A stretch of DNA of 64,000 bases from Metridium senile (lineage: Eukaryota; Cnidaria; Anthozoa; Actiniaria; Metridiidae): positions 8,579,073-8,643,072 of the forward strand of contig OX459102.1 of NCBI GenBank assembly GCA_949775045.1, read 5' to 3'. Shown here in pieces: positions 33,594 through 45,925 of the stretch; position 1 is the first letter of the stretch; each line of letters begins with the position of its first letter. A model generated the notes under the pieces. It was not told the origin of the DNA, made no database searches, and saw only the letters and a list, made by a program, of their open reading frames with translations. The position numbers and the translations under genes were made by a program.

Positions 33594-33955
33594 GTCTTGG
33601 ACAACCTTTTTGAAATAGGTGTATGTCTATAATTCCTTTCCGTCTTGGAATAACCTATCACCTTGGACAACCTTTTTGAAATAGGTGTATGCCTATAATT
33701 TCTTTCCATCTTGTAATAACCTTTCACCTTGGACAACCTTTTTGAAATAGGTGTATGCCTATAATTCCTTTCGGTCTTAGAATGACTTATCGCCTTGGAC
33801 AACATTTGTGAAATAGGTATATGCCTATAATTCCTTTCCGTTTTGGGTTGACCTATCGCCTTGTGCAACCTTTTTGAAATAGGTGTATGCCTATAATTCC
33901 TTTCCGTCTTGGAATGACCAATTGGACAACCTTTTTGAAATAGATGTATATTATG
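33594..33955 (-). repeat. 66-bp array (MITE-arm family), about five copies
   Basis: Inverse orientation of the 4290-4640 monomer: GGACAACCTTTTTGAAATAG, GTGTATGCCTATAATTCC, TTTCCGTCTT, with a 66-bp period. Confidence 0.85.
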
Positions 33956-34129
33956 ACTAGGATCTTTAAAGTCGGTTCAAATGAAAGACATATATTGATT
34001 TCTATTAATGTTTTTGAGACTAAATATTTAAGAGCAAAAAAAGGCACAAAAAAATCTACTTAAAAATAACACTTATATTTAGCGGCGGTAGTTCCTTGGT
34101 TTGCCAGGAAGCCGACGGTGCGGACGTCT

Positions 34130-34445
34130 TGCGACGTTCGAAGCGTCAGTAAGAAACACTATTTTATACAGTGTATAAGTTACCATTTTTACTCCAACAA
34201 GGGATTAATGTCTTAAACGTCAGTAAGAAACACTATTTTATACCGTAACGGTGTATAATTTTTACTACGACGAAAGATTAACGTCCTAAACGTCAGTAAG
34301 TAACACTCTCTTTTATACGGTGTATAATTTACCATTTAAAATAATTTACTCCGACAGAAGATTTACGGTCAGTAAGTAACACTCTCTTTTATGTGGAGTA
34401 TAAGTTACCATTTCTACTTTCACGTAGGATTAGCCACCGCAAAAC
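34130..34445 (+). repeat. ~78-bp array of the CGACGAAGG leader family
   Basis: Units: TTTTTACTCC, GACGAAAGATTAACGTCC, TAAACGTCAGTAAG, AACACTCTCTTTTATACGG, GTATAAGTTACC. Reverse of 5595-5930. Confidence 0.75.
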
Positions 34446-36509
34446 GTCTCTAAAAAAATGTCGGTGATCAATTAACATTTGTATTCTAATCTAAAAAACA
34501 ATAATCACTGGGATATCACTCACAAATATACCATAATATATTACTTTGTTACATACTAGTATTAATTTACAAACGACAAATAATTGTTTAAAGTCTTTTA
34601 TGATCATCTTATACAGACAGAACAAAAAGTCACTTTATTTGAGCACGCTTCAGTCCGGAGGCATTTACTTAACGAAAAAGTAGGCCAATTGTGACTCTTT
34701 TCGCGTTTTTGCCCTCGTTGTCTGACAATAATCACTGAGACTTCCCGCTGAAAACAACTAGAGATTACGAGGCACGGAGACAAAGGGTTGTTTTGCGTTC
34801 TGGTTTCCAAATATCCTCGGAATTATTATTACTGCTTCTCTTAATGTATTTGATTTTGAATTGAAAATAACCCATCAACAATAGATTCATTGGATTTCAA
34901 AACTGATAAATACTATAAACCATGAAATACTCCTGAATTATGAGCTAAGTAATGACCTAGAATTCAAATAATCTGATAGGATCATGAATTAGGATCCTAA
35001 AATTGTTTGGGATTTTAGTGTTTTTGAATTGGAGGGTAATTGAATGTCTAGTCGTTGGCTAGGAAGAGCCCTAAAGCGTCAACACTTGTATTATAAGCGA
35101 ATCAGTTCATTTTGGGTCATTCTGGCGCCAAATAGAAAACGCTCTATACACCTTAATAGAACAGCTTTACAAACACAGTGAATGACAAAATCATTATGAT
35201 GTGAAGTATTTAGTACAGCTGAGAGAAAAGACTCATGTATTAGAGTACTGTATTCATTCGACAACACTGAACCGCTATTTTTGCCGTAATTTTGATTGAC
35301 GACACGTAAACGGAAACACATACACGATGGCCGTAGATTCTACGGACCTTACGCGAAAGTTTTTTCAATGGGGGAATACATTTACTGGTTGTATTTCAAT
35401 CTTTTTCTACGTTTTGCAAAGGATTTGTAACATCTTACTCCTAAATGTAAACGATTTATGCAAAAACATAGGACCACCCGTTTCTTCGATTCAGAAAAAA
35501 ATAAGTCTTTACCTGTTGGCTCCTTGAAACAACATCGTAGACAAAGTGTCCTCTTTTTTGGCAACAAACTTCAAATCCAAGTTTAACATCCAAATATTGG
35601 ATTTTCAAAAGCAAAGCAAAAGTTCGCTTGAAATGTTGGGATTAGTTGCCCGCTCGAATACAAAAACATGTGTTAATTATGGATTAGCTGTCGAGTTCTC
35701 TCTTTGGCTGCTTCTACCTTGTTTGTTAATTCTCTGCCAAAACAATGCGGTTAATTTTATTCAAACATTCATTCTCAACTTAACATAAAGACCGATTTGC
35801 AGGATCATAGGTGATTGTATTTAGAGATTACAACGGCATTAATTTAGACAGTAATGAATACATATTCAATACAAAACAACTCAATAGCAACCAAAAACGC
35901 GAGGGAATCCGAAGACAGTTTTGGCTTGGGTCCCAGAGAGCTGTTGTGCGTTTCAGCTTATTGTTTTTTACTTAGTCTGATTTAGGAATTTCTATTATGG
36001 TGGACGAGGATCTAAGTGCTCTTCGTTTTCAGACAAGAATACATCTTTTAATAGTTGTGAAACTCTTCAGTTTAAAGTGAGAACTCGTTACGCCTTCAGC
36101 ATTTCACAAATTATCAGAAGTGTTTATTTTGACATACTTTTGAAAATCCTTTGTTTCTTTAGTCAAGTATCTGATAATGACAGTGTTTCGACCTTGTTGA
36201 GTTTTGTCTAGAAAAGCACTTATTCTATTCACAATTTACGAAATGGAGCTAGACCTTATGTTTCTTGAGTTTTGCTTGGGTAACTTTGTAAGTTATATGT
36301 CTGAACCTTCGACGCCATTACTACAACACTACGCTATTTATGTATTTATTTTGACACATAGTGGTGATTTTTCGCTGTGAATTGATAGTAGTCCATTGGC
36401 TGTTGTTCAACATTTTGACATCGTACCAAAAAATGTTTTGTTTTGTTTTATATATATTTTTTACAGATTTGTTTTCAAAAGAGTACTAGTGTGAACGTTT
36501 AATTTCGTT
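34446..36509. other. Long intergenic stretch, no supported gene
   Basis: Short frames (34810-34604, 35321-35091, 35327-35527, 35546-35788) show no domain, splice context or conservation signal I can recognise. Confidence 0.4.
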
Positions 36510-36925
36510 TGTAAGTTTGTTGTTTTGTTTGTTTGTTGTTTTGTTTGTTTGTTTGTTCGTTTGTTTGTTTGTTTGTTTGTTTTGTTTGTTTGTTTGTTCG
36601 TTTGCTCATTTGTTTGTTTGATTGATTGTTCAACTTGTCTGTTTGTTTATTTGTTTGTGTTTGTTTGCTTGTTTCGTTCGGTTTGTTTGATTGTTTGTTT
36701 GTTTCTGTTTATACTCGTTTGTTTGTACATGTCTGTTCGTTCGTTTGTTTGTTCGTTTACTCGTTTGTTTGTATGTATATTCGTCTGTATGTTTGTTCGT
36801 TTGTTTGTTTGTTTGTTTGTATGTTCGTCTGTATGTTTGTTCGTTTGTTTGACTGTATGTTTGTTTGTATCTTTGTATGTATGTTTGTTGGCTCGTTCGT
36901 TTACTTGTTTGTTTTGTTGTTTTTT
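36510..36925. repeat. (TTTG)n microsatellite
   Basis: Imperfect TTTG/TTCG/TATG repeats; Cys-Leu-Phe-Val frames are artefacts. Confidence 0.95.
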
Positions 36926-37250
36926 CATTAGCTCCGATATATTTGGGTTATTTTTCTTACATGCATGCTCTGTCTCTGTATTTGCATCTGGAACTGATCT
37001 AGAAAATTCGTTGTTATTGTTCTGCCGATCCGCCCGTTTCAAAAAACAAACTTGATATTGAATGATAATTCTTTTATAATCAACGTGTAATTCTATTTAC
37101 TAGCGGCTGAGTTAGTGATCGCTGTTCTATTCAAATCAGATATGGCGGAGCCCATGCAGTTAAAAATACTTTTCGATATGTGCTGTTTTTAAAACACACT
37201 TTAATTATAGCGTATTTTTATAATACCGCAGTCTTAAAGACTGTTGTTCA
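36926..37250. other. Intergenic, nothing recognised
   Basis: No supported feature. Confidence 0.4.
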
Positions 37251-37461
37251 TTAAGGCCCGGGCAAACAGCATCAAAATTTGCTTCAAATTTCGTTTGATT
37301 TTGTTGAACGCTGTAGAATGGTTGTTGAACGATGTTGAACTTAGGTGGGCAAACGGTTTCAACAATGTTGAAATGGGGCGGCAAACGGCTTCAACATTGC
37401 CATTCAACAAAATCGAAAGGATGTTGAAGCAAATGTTGAAGCCGTTTGCCCGGGCCTTTAA
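37251..37461. mobile_element. Foldback element with GGCCCGGGCAAAC ends and TTAA flanks
   Basis: Starts TTAAGGCCCGGGCAAAC and ends GTTTGCCCGGGCCTTTAA. Arms contain TGCTTCAA and TTCAACAAAATCGAAAGG with internal sub-repeats GTTGAACG. A partial copy of the arm is at about 37495-37565. TTAA flanks suggest a TTAA-specific transposase (piggyBac or Kolobok type); inferred. Confidence 0.75.
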
Positions 37462-37565
37462 TAGTAAAGCGCATTGAGACATTGTGAAATGCGTTGTGAG
37501 ACATTCACTTCAACATCTGTTCGATTTTTTTGAATGGTAATGTTGAGACCGTTTGCCGCCCTTTT

Positions 37566-37788
37566 CGGGTCGGTGGTTTTCAAAAAACCTGTGAAACGCC
37601 CTGTATAGTAAACCCCGTGGCTGTAGTGTTCGCCTTCAATAGCGTTTCGTAAATATATAGCTCATTACAACCCATCCACACGAATCGGGATATTTCAAGT
37701 GAAACAACTTTTACGATAATCGCATATCATTTTTTTTTTCTAATGGAGAGGGGATGTTTCAATATGTTCTCTTCCCGTGCAAGCAAAC
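37566..37788. other. Intergenic
   Basis: No supported feature. Confidence 0.4.
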
Positions 37789-38082
37789 CAAACATCTATT
37801 TTAAAAATCGTTGTCGCATTCAAAGCTACAGTCCACACTCTAAAGCATGCAAAGTTGGTATTTCTAAGGCTTGTAATCGATTTATTAATAGCATATTTTG
37901 GTTGTAAGTGTTTGTGGTATATGAATATCAGTGATAAGTTTTTCAGTGATAGATGATGAAACAAATATTTATTTAAAAAGCGCGTAATAAATCACACATT
38001 CAGTTCATATTACCGACATCCTTTGCGAGATTAGAGTGTGGACAGTAGTTTTGGCTGCGACAACGACTTTTGAAATGGGTGT
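37789..38082. mobile_element. MITE family C, most complete copy
   Basis: Left AACATCTATTTTAAAAATCG, TTGTCGC, GCTACAGTCCACACTCTAAA; right TTAGAGTGTGGACAGTAG, GCGACAACGACTTTTGAAAT, GGGTG then TA. The ends resemble CACCTATTTCAA of the Tc1-type MITE. Confidence 0.75.
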
Positions 38083-38829
38083 ATAAAAATCACGCAAGAT
38101 TATAAAGCACAGAGCCTACTCCCGTTAGTAAACTGAAATGGCTTTTCTGTTAGTGTGTAAGAAACACTTCAAACGCCGTGTGTGTGAAAGATCCAACAGT
38201 TAGATCGGAAGAGCGTAGTTTAAAAATAGAACGCAATTGAAACTATACAATGAGAAATTGATACAAAAGGCGTATTAATATAATAGGTTTTTCGCGACTT
38301 AAAATCCGTTGATATGATAAAAATCAAGTCTTAAAGCTACACATTTTACCCTATAAGATTAGTTTTGTTATAATTATGAGCCAAACGTTCAAATATTCTA
38401 AAGCGCATGAAATCAAATGAATTAGGTAGAATATACCGGAGTCGAATACTAAACAAACCGCACATTCTACAACTGAGCTGAAAAATCTGTTACAATTTCT
38501 AGATTTCCATACCTTATCGAGTAAGACAGTACACTTGTGGTACTGTCAAAGTAATGACATATATTCTGTTTTCCACCATGATAGTTATTTTAAATGTCAA
38601 ACGTTTTAGTTCAGTGTCACAGCATGCCACGATCAAAGGTTCGATTGAAATGAACACACGATGGTGGCGGTATTCTAGAATTCCATTCGTTCTGACCCAC
38701 TCTGGGAAAGCCACAGGCACGCTAAGCAATGCTCTTGTGTGGGTATTCATTTGGTGTGTACATCAAATCTAATAATGATGTCCAGTTGATAGTTATAATT
38801 AACTATTTTCCTTAGCTTCCGACTCTTTT
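38083..38829. other. Intergenic, no supported gene
   Basis: Overlapping short frames at 38514-38772 on both strands have no recognisable domain. Confidence 0.4.
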
Positions 38830-39310
38830 ACTTCGACGAAGGGCTATAAAGCTCAAAACAACAGTAAAGTTTTAAGTCAACGTTTTTTTTAAGGTGTTAC
38901 AAATTTCATTATATTACCTATTGTTTATATCAAACACCGACACAGCCTATACTAGTTTACTCGCTAGTTTCTATTTCTATTTTTTACGGTGTTACAAATT
39001 TTATTATATTATACCTATCGTTTATATCAAACACCGACGCAGCCTATACTAGTTTACTCGCTAGTTTCTATTTCTATTTTTTGCGGTGTTTACAAATGTC
39101 ATTCTATTACCTATCGTTTATATCAAACACCGACGCAGCCTATTTTAGTTTACTCGCTAGTTTCTATTTCTATTTTTTACGGTGTTACAAATTTCATTCT
39201 ATTACCTATCGTTTATATCAAACACCGACGCAGCCTACACTAGTTTACTCGTTAGTTTCTATTTCTATTTTTTACGGTGTTACAAATTACGTTCTATTAC
39301 CATCATTTAT
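38830..39310 (+). mobile_element. Composite element: leader plus four 95-bp monomers
   Basis: Leader CGACGAAGGGCTATAAAGCT, CAGTAAAG, TTTTAAGTCAAC, then monomers with CGACGCAGCC at 39035, 39131 and 39226 (95-96 bp spacing). The last monomer is split by the MITE at 39312-39572 and resumes at 39575. Confidence 0.75.
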
Positions 39311-39311
39311 A

Positions 39312-39572
39312 CACCTATTTCAATAAACGTTGTCCATCTGGAATGGTTGATCTGAGACCGATAGGAATTGTGGGAGCTCATTAACTTCCAAATACATTGT
39401 TTTAATCACACTTGCATTGAATGGTGCTGAATTATGGATAACAGTATTTCAGAAGTAAACATTAATATTCAAGCGTGATTATAATAGTGTATTTGCAGTT
39501 TAACGAGCTCCCACAATTCCTATTGGTCTCAGATCAACCATTCCAGATGGACAACGTTAATTGAAATAGGTG
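39312..39572. mobile_element. 261-bp MITE with TA target duplication (Tc1/mariner type)
   Basis: Ends CACCTATTTCAATAAACGTT and AACGTTAATTGAAATAGGTG; ~75-bp arms continue GTCCATCTGGAATGGTTGAT, CTGAGACC, ATAGGAATTGTGGGAGCTC. TA at 39310-39311 and 39573-39574; the uninterrupted host monomer reads TTTATATCAAAC with a single TA there. No transposase. Confidence 0.92.
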
Positions 39573-39657
39573 TATCAAACATCGACGCAGCCTATACTAG
39601 TTAACTCGCTAGTTTCCATTTATTTTTCTTAGCTGTCCAGCCTCTTTATGACCCGAA

Positions 39658-42620
39658 CTTGAAAGACAGTGTTTTTGGAATGACTAGTATTTCGCAGGTG
39701 TACACTGATAGTTCAAACGTCGCATCTGACTTGTGTCGAATCAAATGCAAATGAGCAAGACCTATTGTTTGAATTCATCAGCATTAGATTCGGCACACGT
39801 GAGATGCAACGTTTGAACTAGGCCTAACTAACTTTAATATTGAAATATGTAGGGAAAACTTGTAACGGAAACTTGTAACGAAAACTTGGTGACGAAAAGG
39901 TGTAATGAAAACTTGTAACGAAAACAAGTAACGAAAACCGGTAACGAAAACTTGTAACGAAAACTTGTAACGAAAATGTATAACGAAAAGGTGTAACGAA
40001 AACTTGTAACGAAAACGTGTAACGAGAACTTGTAACGAAAACTTGTAACGAAAACTTGTAACGAAAACTTGTAACGAAAACCGGTAACGAAAACGTGTCA
40101 CGAAAACTTGTACCGAAAACTTGTCACGAAAACGTGTCACGAAAACGTGTAACGAAAACTTGTAACGAAAACTTGTAACGAAAACTTGCAACGAAATCTT
40201 ATAACGAAAATTTGTAACGAAAACTTGTAACGAAAACTTTTCACGAAAACGTGTAACGATAACTTGTAACGAAAACGTGTAACGAAAACTTTTAACGAAT
40301 ACTTGTAACGGAAACTTGCAACGAAAACTTGTAACGAAAACATGTAACGAAAACGTGTCACGAAAACTTGTAACGAATACACTATGGTAACGAAAAGTTA
40401 TCACGAAAACTTGTAACGAGAACTTGTGACAAAAATATGTAACGAAAACGTACTTGAGACAGAAATTTGTAGTGACAGCTTGTAACGATGTTAGATTATA
40501 ACAATATTATAGTATGTCATTATCGTCATCATTTTCAAGTCCATTAAAATACAAAATTGGCAAGCATCGACGTTTCCATAGAAACATGTCAATACGTCAG
40601 AAGCACAACTACTTAAATAGAATTCTACAAAACAAATATTGTTTAATTCTTGAAAGACAGTGTTTTTGGAATGACTAGTATTTCGCAGGTGTACACTGAT
40701 AGTTCAAACGTCGCATCTGACTTGTGTCGAATCAAATGCAAATGAGCAAGACCTATTGTTTGAATTCATCAGCATTAGATTCGGCACACGTGAGATGCAA
40801 CGTTTGAACTAGGCCTAACTAACTTTAATATTGAAATATGTAGGGAAAACTTGTAACGGAAACTTGTAACGAAAACTTGGTGACGAAAAGGTGTAATGAA
40901 AACTTGTAACGAAAACAAGTAACGAAAACCGGTAACGAAAACTTGTAACGAAAACTTGTAACGAAAATGTATAACGAAAAGGTGTAACGAAAACTTGTAA
41001 CGAAAACGTGTAACGAGAACTTGTAACGAAAACTTGTAACGAAAACTTGTAACGAAAACTTGTAACGAAAACCGGTAACGAAAACGTGTCACGAAAACTT
41101 GTACCGAAAACTTGTCACGAAAACGTGTCACGAAAACGTGTAACGAAAACTTGTAACGAAAACTTGTAACGAAAACTTGCAACGAAATCTTATAACGAAA
41201 ATTTGTAACGAAAACTTGTAACGAAAACTTTTCACGAAAACGTGTAACGATAACTTGTAACGAAAACGTGTAACGAAAACTTTTAACGAAAACTTGTAAC
41301 GGAAACTTGCAACGAAAACTTGTAACGAAAACATGTAACGAAAACGTGTCACGAAAACTTGTAACGAATACACTATGGTAACGAAAAGTTATCACGAAAA
41401 CTTGTAACGAGAACTTGTGACAAAAATATGTAACGAAAACGTACTTGAGACAGAAATTTGTAGTGACAGCTTGTAACGATGTTAGATTATAACAATATTA
41501 TAGTATGTCATTATCGTCATCATTTTCAAGTCCATTAAAATACAAAATTGGCAAGCATCGACGTTTCCATAGAAACATGTCAATACGTCAGAAGCACAAC
41601 TACTTAAATAGAATTCTACAAAACAAATATTGTTTAATTCTTGAAAGACAGTGTTTTTGGAATGACTAGTATTTCGCAGGTGTACACTGATAGTTCAAAC
41701 GTCGCATCTGACTTGTGTCGAATCAAATGCAAATGAGCAAGACCTATTGTTTGAATTCATCAGCATTAGATTCGGCACACGTGAGATGCAACGTTTGAAC
41801 TAGGCCTAACTAACTTTAATATTGAAATATGTAGGGAAAACTTGTAACGGAAACTTGTAACGAAAACTTGGTGACGAAAAGGTGTAATGAAAACTTGTAA
41901 CGAAAACAAGTAACGAAAACCGGTAACGAAAACTTGTAACGAAAACTTGTAACGAAAATGTATAACGAAAAGGTGTAACGAAAACTTGTAACGAAAACGT
42001 GTAACGAGAACTTGTAACGAAAACTTGTAACGAAAACTTGTAACGAAAACTTGTAACGAAAACCGGTAACGAAAACGTGTCACGAAAACTTGTCACGAAA
42101 ACGTGTCACGAAAACGTGTAACGAAAACTTGTAACGAAAACTTGTAACGAAAACTTGCAACGAAATCTTATAACGAAAATTTGTAACGAAAACTTGTAAC
42201 GAAAACTTTTCACGAAAACGTGTAACGATAACTTGTAACGAAAACGTGTAACGAAAACTTTTAACGAAAACTTGTAACGGAAACTTGCAACGAAAACTTG
42301 TAACGAAAACATGTAACGAAAACGTGTCACGAAAACTTGTAACGAATACACTATGGTAACGAAAAGTTATCACGAAAACTTGTAACGAGAACTTGTGACA
42401 AAAATATGTAACGAAAACGTACTTGAGACAGAAATTTGTAGTGACAGCTTGTAACGATGTTAGATTATAACAATATTATAGTATGTCATTATCGTCATCA
42501 TTTTCAAGTCCATTAAAATACAAAATTGGCAAGCATCGACGTTTCCATAGAAACATGTCAATACGTCAGAAGCACAACTACTTAAATAGAATTCTACAAA
42601 ACAAATATTGTTTAATTCTA
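39658..42620. repeat. 991-bp unit in three tandem copies
   Basis: GAAAGACAGTGTTTTTGGAA begins at 39661, 40652 and 41643. Copies are almost identical; the third lacks one 13-bp subunit. Each unit has an inverted-repeat segment (AGTTCAAACGTCGCATCTGA / ATGCAACGTTTGAACT), then about 600 bp of 13-bp repeats (CTTGTAACGAAAA), then a unique part with CGTTTCCATAGAAACATG. A 206-codon minus frame across the 13-mers is an artefact. Confidence 0.95.
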
Positions 42621-43599
42621 AAACTCTTTTTTAAATAACAAAATATTACCCTAAACAACTAGAGGGTTTCTTGACTATTAATATTTGTATTTATCATGTG
42701 TACGTCTGTGTTTATTACAAACCGTCAGATTTACAAACGGAGTAGAAAATAACCTCTGGTACGTCAGGGTAACAAACTAATTTTAGGAAAGAAAAAAAAA
42801 CTTTATTGATTCCTAATTCTGCTGAATTTGAGCTTGTAAATATCTTAACTATAAGCTTTGAAACGTCAAATATCGATTCCTAAATACAGGTGCATAGCAA
42901 CTATTATGTACAAATTGTTTTATTTATTGACCCAATATAGGCTTTAATTTTAATTATTCGTGAAATCCTATCTTAGATAACTAATATTATTGGGAAAAAA
43001 CCGTAATAGGTTTATTTGTCTATACACTCCAACTGAAGAGATGAATTATTAATGTTGACGAACTTTAGCATGCATAAACTCATGTTAACGAGGTGACGTG
43101 GCTGAGAGCATCGTCTTTTGTATTGTCGAGTGCGAGTTGAATTTATTATACGAATCATTCAAGCTGTAGACTTTTAAGATTATTATTTTCCCAGACTGTA
43201 ATAAGTAGTGTAAATTAAAGTACGAATGATTGAACTTGTGTTATCAAGAACCCCGCTAACTTATCGATCTTTAATTCGCCTATCACTGAGAAGTCAAAAA
43301 TTGCTGAAAACTAATAATACTTCTCTATTTTATTTCATATACAGATAAGATATCGAAAACAGTTTATCAGCTTTTCCTTGTAAGTTATCGCCGATAAGTG
43401 CTTTATCGCACATCGATAAATTGTTTTAGCATTTGAGGTTTTCCTTTTGGCACGTTATTGAATTGTTGTCGGGATAGAATACGTGTTTCAGCTATAATTG
43501 AGGTGATTAAAGAGGATTTTCTTCAACGAAAAATAAATATTTGTATATTACAAACAAGAGAGTAGAGCATACATACCTTTAAGTATAGTATTCGTTTGA
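42621..43599. other. Intergenic, nothing recognised
   Basis: No supported feature. Confidence 0.4.
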
Positions 43600-44060
43600 T
43601 GTTCCGCATTTTCAAAAACACTTAAAAAGTACGTATTTATTTTATTCGAGGAAGCACAAATATCGAAAAAAATATATCTACTTTGTCATTCCGATTAAGC
43701 GGCTAGCTCGATGAGAAAATGTTACTTATATATATTCTCTTGATGTAAAGCATTTTCAATATCACTTACAAAGTTAGTATTTATTTTTAGTTTAACTGTA
43801 AATAAAAATTGCTTCGCCGGAGGAAGCACAAATATCGGAAAAAATGTATTTACTTTGTCATTCAATTCAGCTAGCTCGTTGAGAAAATTGTATTTATATT
43901 CTCTGGATATACGCATTTTCAAAATCATTTAAAAAAATAAATATTTATTTTTAGTTTGACTGTAAAAATATGCTTCGCAGGAGAAAACACAAATATCGAA
44001 AAAAATGTATTTACTTTGTCATTTAATTAAGCTAGATCGCTGAGAGGTTTTCAGGATAAA
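43600..44060. repeat. ~165-bp tandem repeat, about three copies
   Basis: Units share GAAGCACAAATATCGAAAAA, TTACTTTGTCATT, AGCTAG.TCG.TGAGAAAA and TAGTATTTATTTTTAGTTTA. Confidence 0.7.
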
Positions 44061-44489
44061 ATGATATAGATTTTACTAATAAAGTCTTACCTTCATTTCA
44101 AGGAGTTGTTTACCTCTTTAGTAGCTTAAAATATGTACAAAAGGCGACTTTTTGGGCCCATTTTGAAATAAAGTGTTTCCTCTTGTAGCTTGTTATTATT
44201 CATTGTGTTTAAGTGCTTAAATTAACACATACTCCAGTGTAAATCACCAAACATTTTTGCTCATTTCTGACGATATAATTTAAACAACTTGGCATGTTTG
44301 CTCATTGAACGAGGAACTAGAAAGATGACACACTGGTTGCATTGAATAGTTCTTTAAGTTGGCATACTATTCTAGTATGAACTAATTTATTTATTAATAT
44401 CGAGATGGTGTTATTGGTAGATCGGGTCTTTTGTGCTGTAAACTGAGCACTGTAGACTATACAAAGCACCATAACACGTACACAACAAG
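44061..44489. other. Intergenic, nothing recognised
   Basis: No supported feature. Confidence 0.4.
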
Positions 44490-45180
44490 TTGAACTGAGT
44501 GCTTTTCGCGCGCGGCATTTGTGTGTTTTATCAGGGTATTTTTATATTATCTTGTTTTGATATCATTTTTTTTTTGTGTATGTTTTTTTTTTTTTTGCTA
44601 TTTGAACTGAACTACTTTGCGCGCAGGCGGATGCGCGTGTTTTATCAGGGTATTTTTATATTATTTTGTTTTAATATCATATTTTTTGTGTATGTTTTTC
44701 TAGTTACTCGAAAGCGTGGTAATTCCTGAAATTATTGTGATTTCCTTTTTATACAGACCAATTTCAATCTACTTTGCAGGCGCAAGTGTGGGTTTTATAA
44801 GTTTTTTTATATCATTTTGTTTGCGTGATTTTTCTTGCTTTTTGGTCTGCCCTGAAAAAGTGCGAGTTGTTCGTGAGATTGCAGTAATAACCGAAATTAT
44901 TGTAATTTCCTTTTTATTCAGCCCAATTTCAAACTAATTTTTTATATTATTTTGCATGTTTGCATGTTTGCGTGATTTTCTTGCTATTTGGTCTACCCTG
45001 AAAAAGTGTAAGTTACCCGAAAGCGTGATAATTCCTGAAATGATTTCATGTAATTTCTTTTTTATACAGAGCAATTTAATCTACTTTGCAGGTACGTGTG
45101 GGTTTTATAAGTTTTTTTATATCATTTTGTTTGCGTGATTTTTCTCGCTATTTTGTCTGCCCTGAAAAAGTGCGAGTTGT
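44490..45180. repeat. ~150-bp degenerate tandem repeat
   Basis: GTTTTATAAGTTTTTTTATA, TCATTTTGTTTGCGTGATTT, GCCCTGAAAAAGTGCGAGTT and GAAATTATTGTAATTTCC recur about five times. A stray last unit lies at 45340-45400. Confidence 0.7.
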
Positions 45181-45184
45181 TCGT

Positions 45185-45330
45185 GAGCATAATAATAATA
45201 ATAATTATAATAAGAATAATAAGAATAATAAGAATAAGAATAAGAATAAGAATAAGAATAAGAATAATAAACTCTTTATTTAAAGAGGGTGACACGGAAT
45301 AGTTAAAAAAACTAATAAACTAGTGGTCCT
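45185..45330 (+). mobile_element. Retroposon-like fragment, relative of 21650-21740
   Basis: (AATAAG)n then AACTCTTTATTTAAAGAGGG, TGACAC and TAGTGGTCCTCAT. Confidence 0.4.
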
Positions 45331-45925
45331 CATGCAGTAATTATTGAAATTATTGTAATTTCCCGCTTTTAATACAGACCAATTTCAAACTAATTTTTGA
45401 GGCTACTGTCCTCCATATATGGAGGCGTAGCCTTATTGCTGTCGTGAATGTAAGATAGCAAGCAAGCAAGCAAGAACATAACACCACAGGAAACCCGAAA
45501 ATACCAATTTCGTCACGTGATCGACACCTGGTATGACTGTAATTTCGAGAATTCGAAATAATGGCCAGCATTGAACGATCGAAGCGTTTATATTTTGGCT
45601 GCTACTTCATATCTGTCTAAAGAAAGTTAATTTTTAATGTGTATTTGTACTATTCATGAAGTTTTTTAGGTTTAATAAGACGTTTAATACCGTGAAAAGG
45701 GATGATTTGTTTTGACAACAAAAGCATTAGCCCGACATTTTTAAATTAAAAATTTGTAAATTATTTTTAAATTTACACTATTAAAATAGTCATTACACAC
45801 TGATTGAAGTGCCCTTCGATTTTTGGCATTTTTAAGGTCAGATCAACATATATAAGGTCAACAATCTCACATTTTGCTGTATGTTTGTCACTCTTCAAAA
45901 TATACGAAATGAGCTTTATTCTAAA
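45331..45925. other. Intergenic, nothing recognised
   Basis: AAGCAAGCAAGCAAG marks a small repeat near 45460; no exon supported. Confidence 0.4.

Noticed and set aside
39784..42373. 206-codon minus-strand frames (FVTSFRYKFSLQ-type repeats) in three copies
   Set aside because: Readings of a 13-bp repeat; the frame shifts each unit and the copies follow the 991-bp DNA repeat, not a protein pattern.
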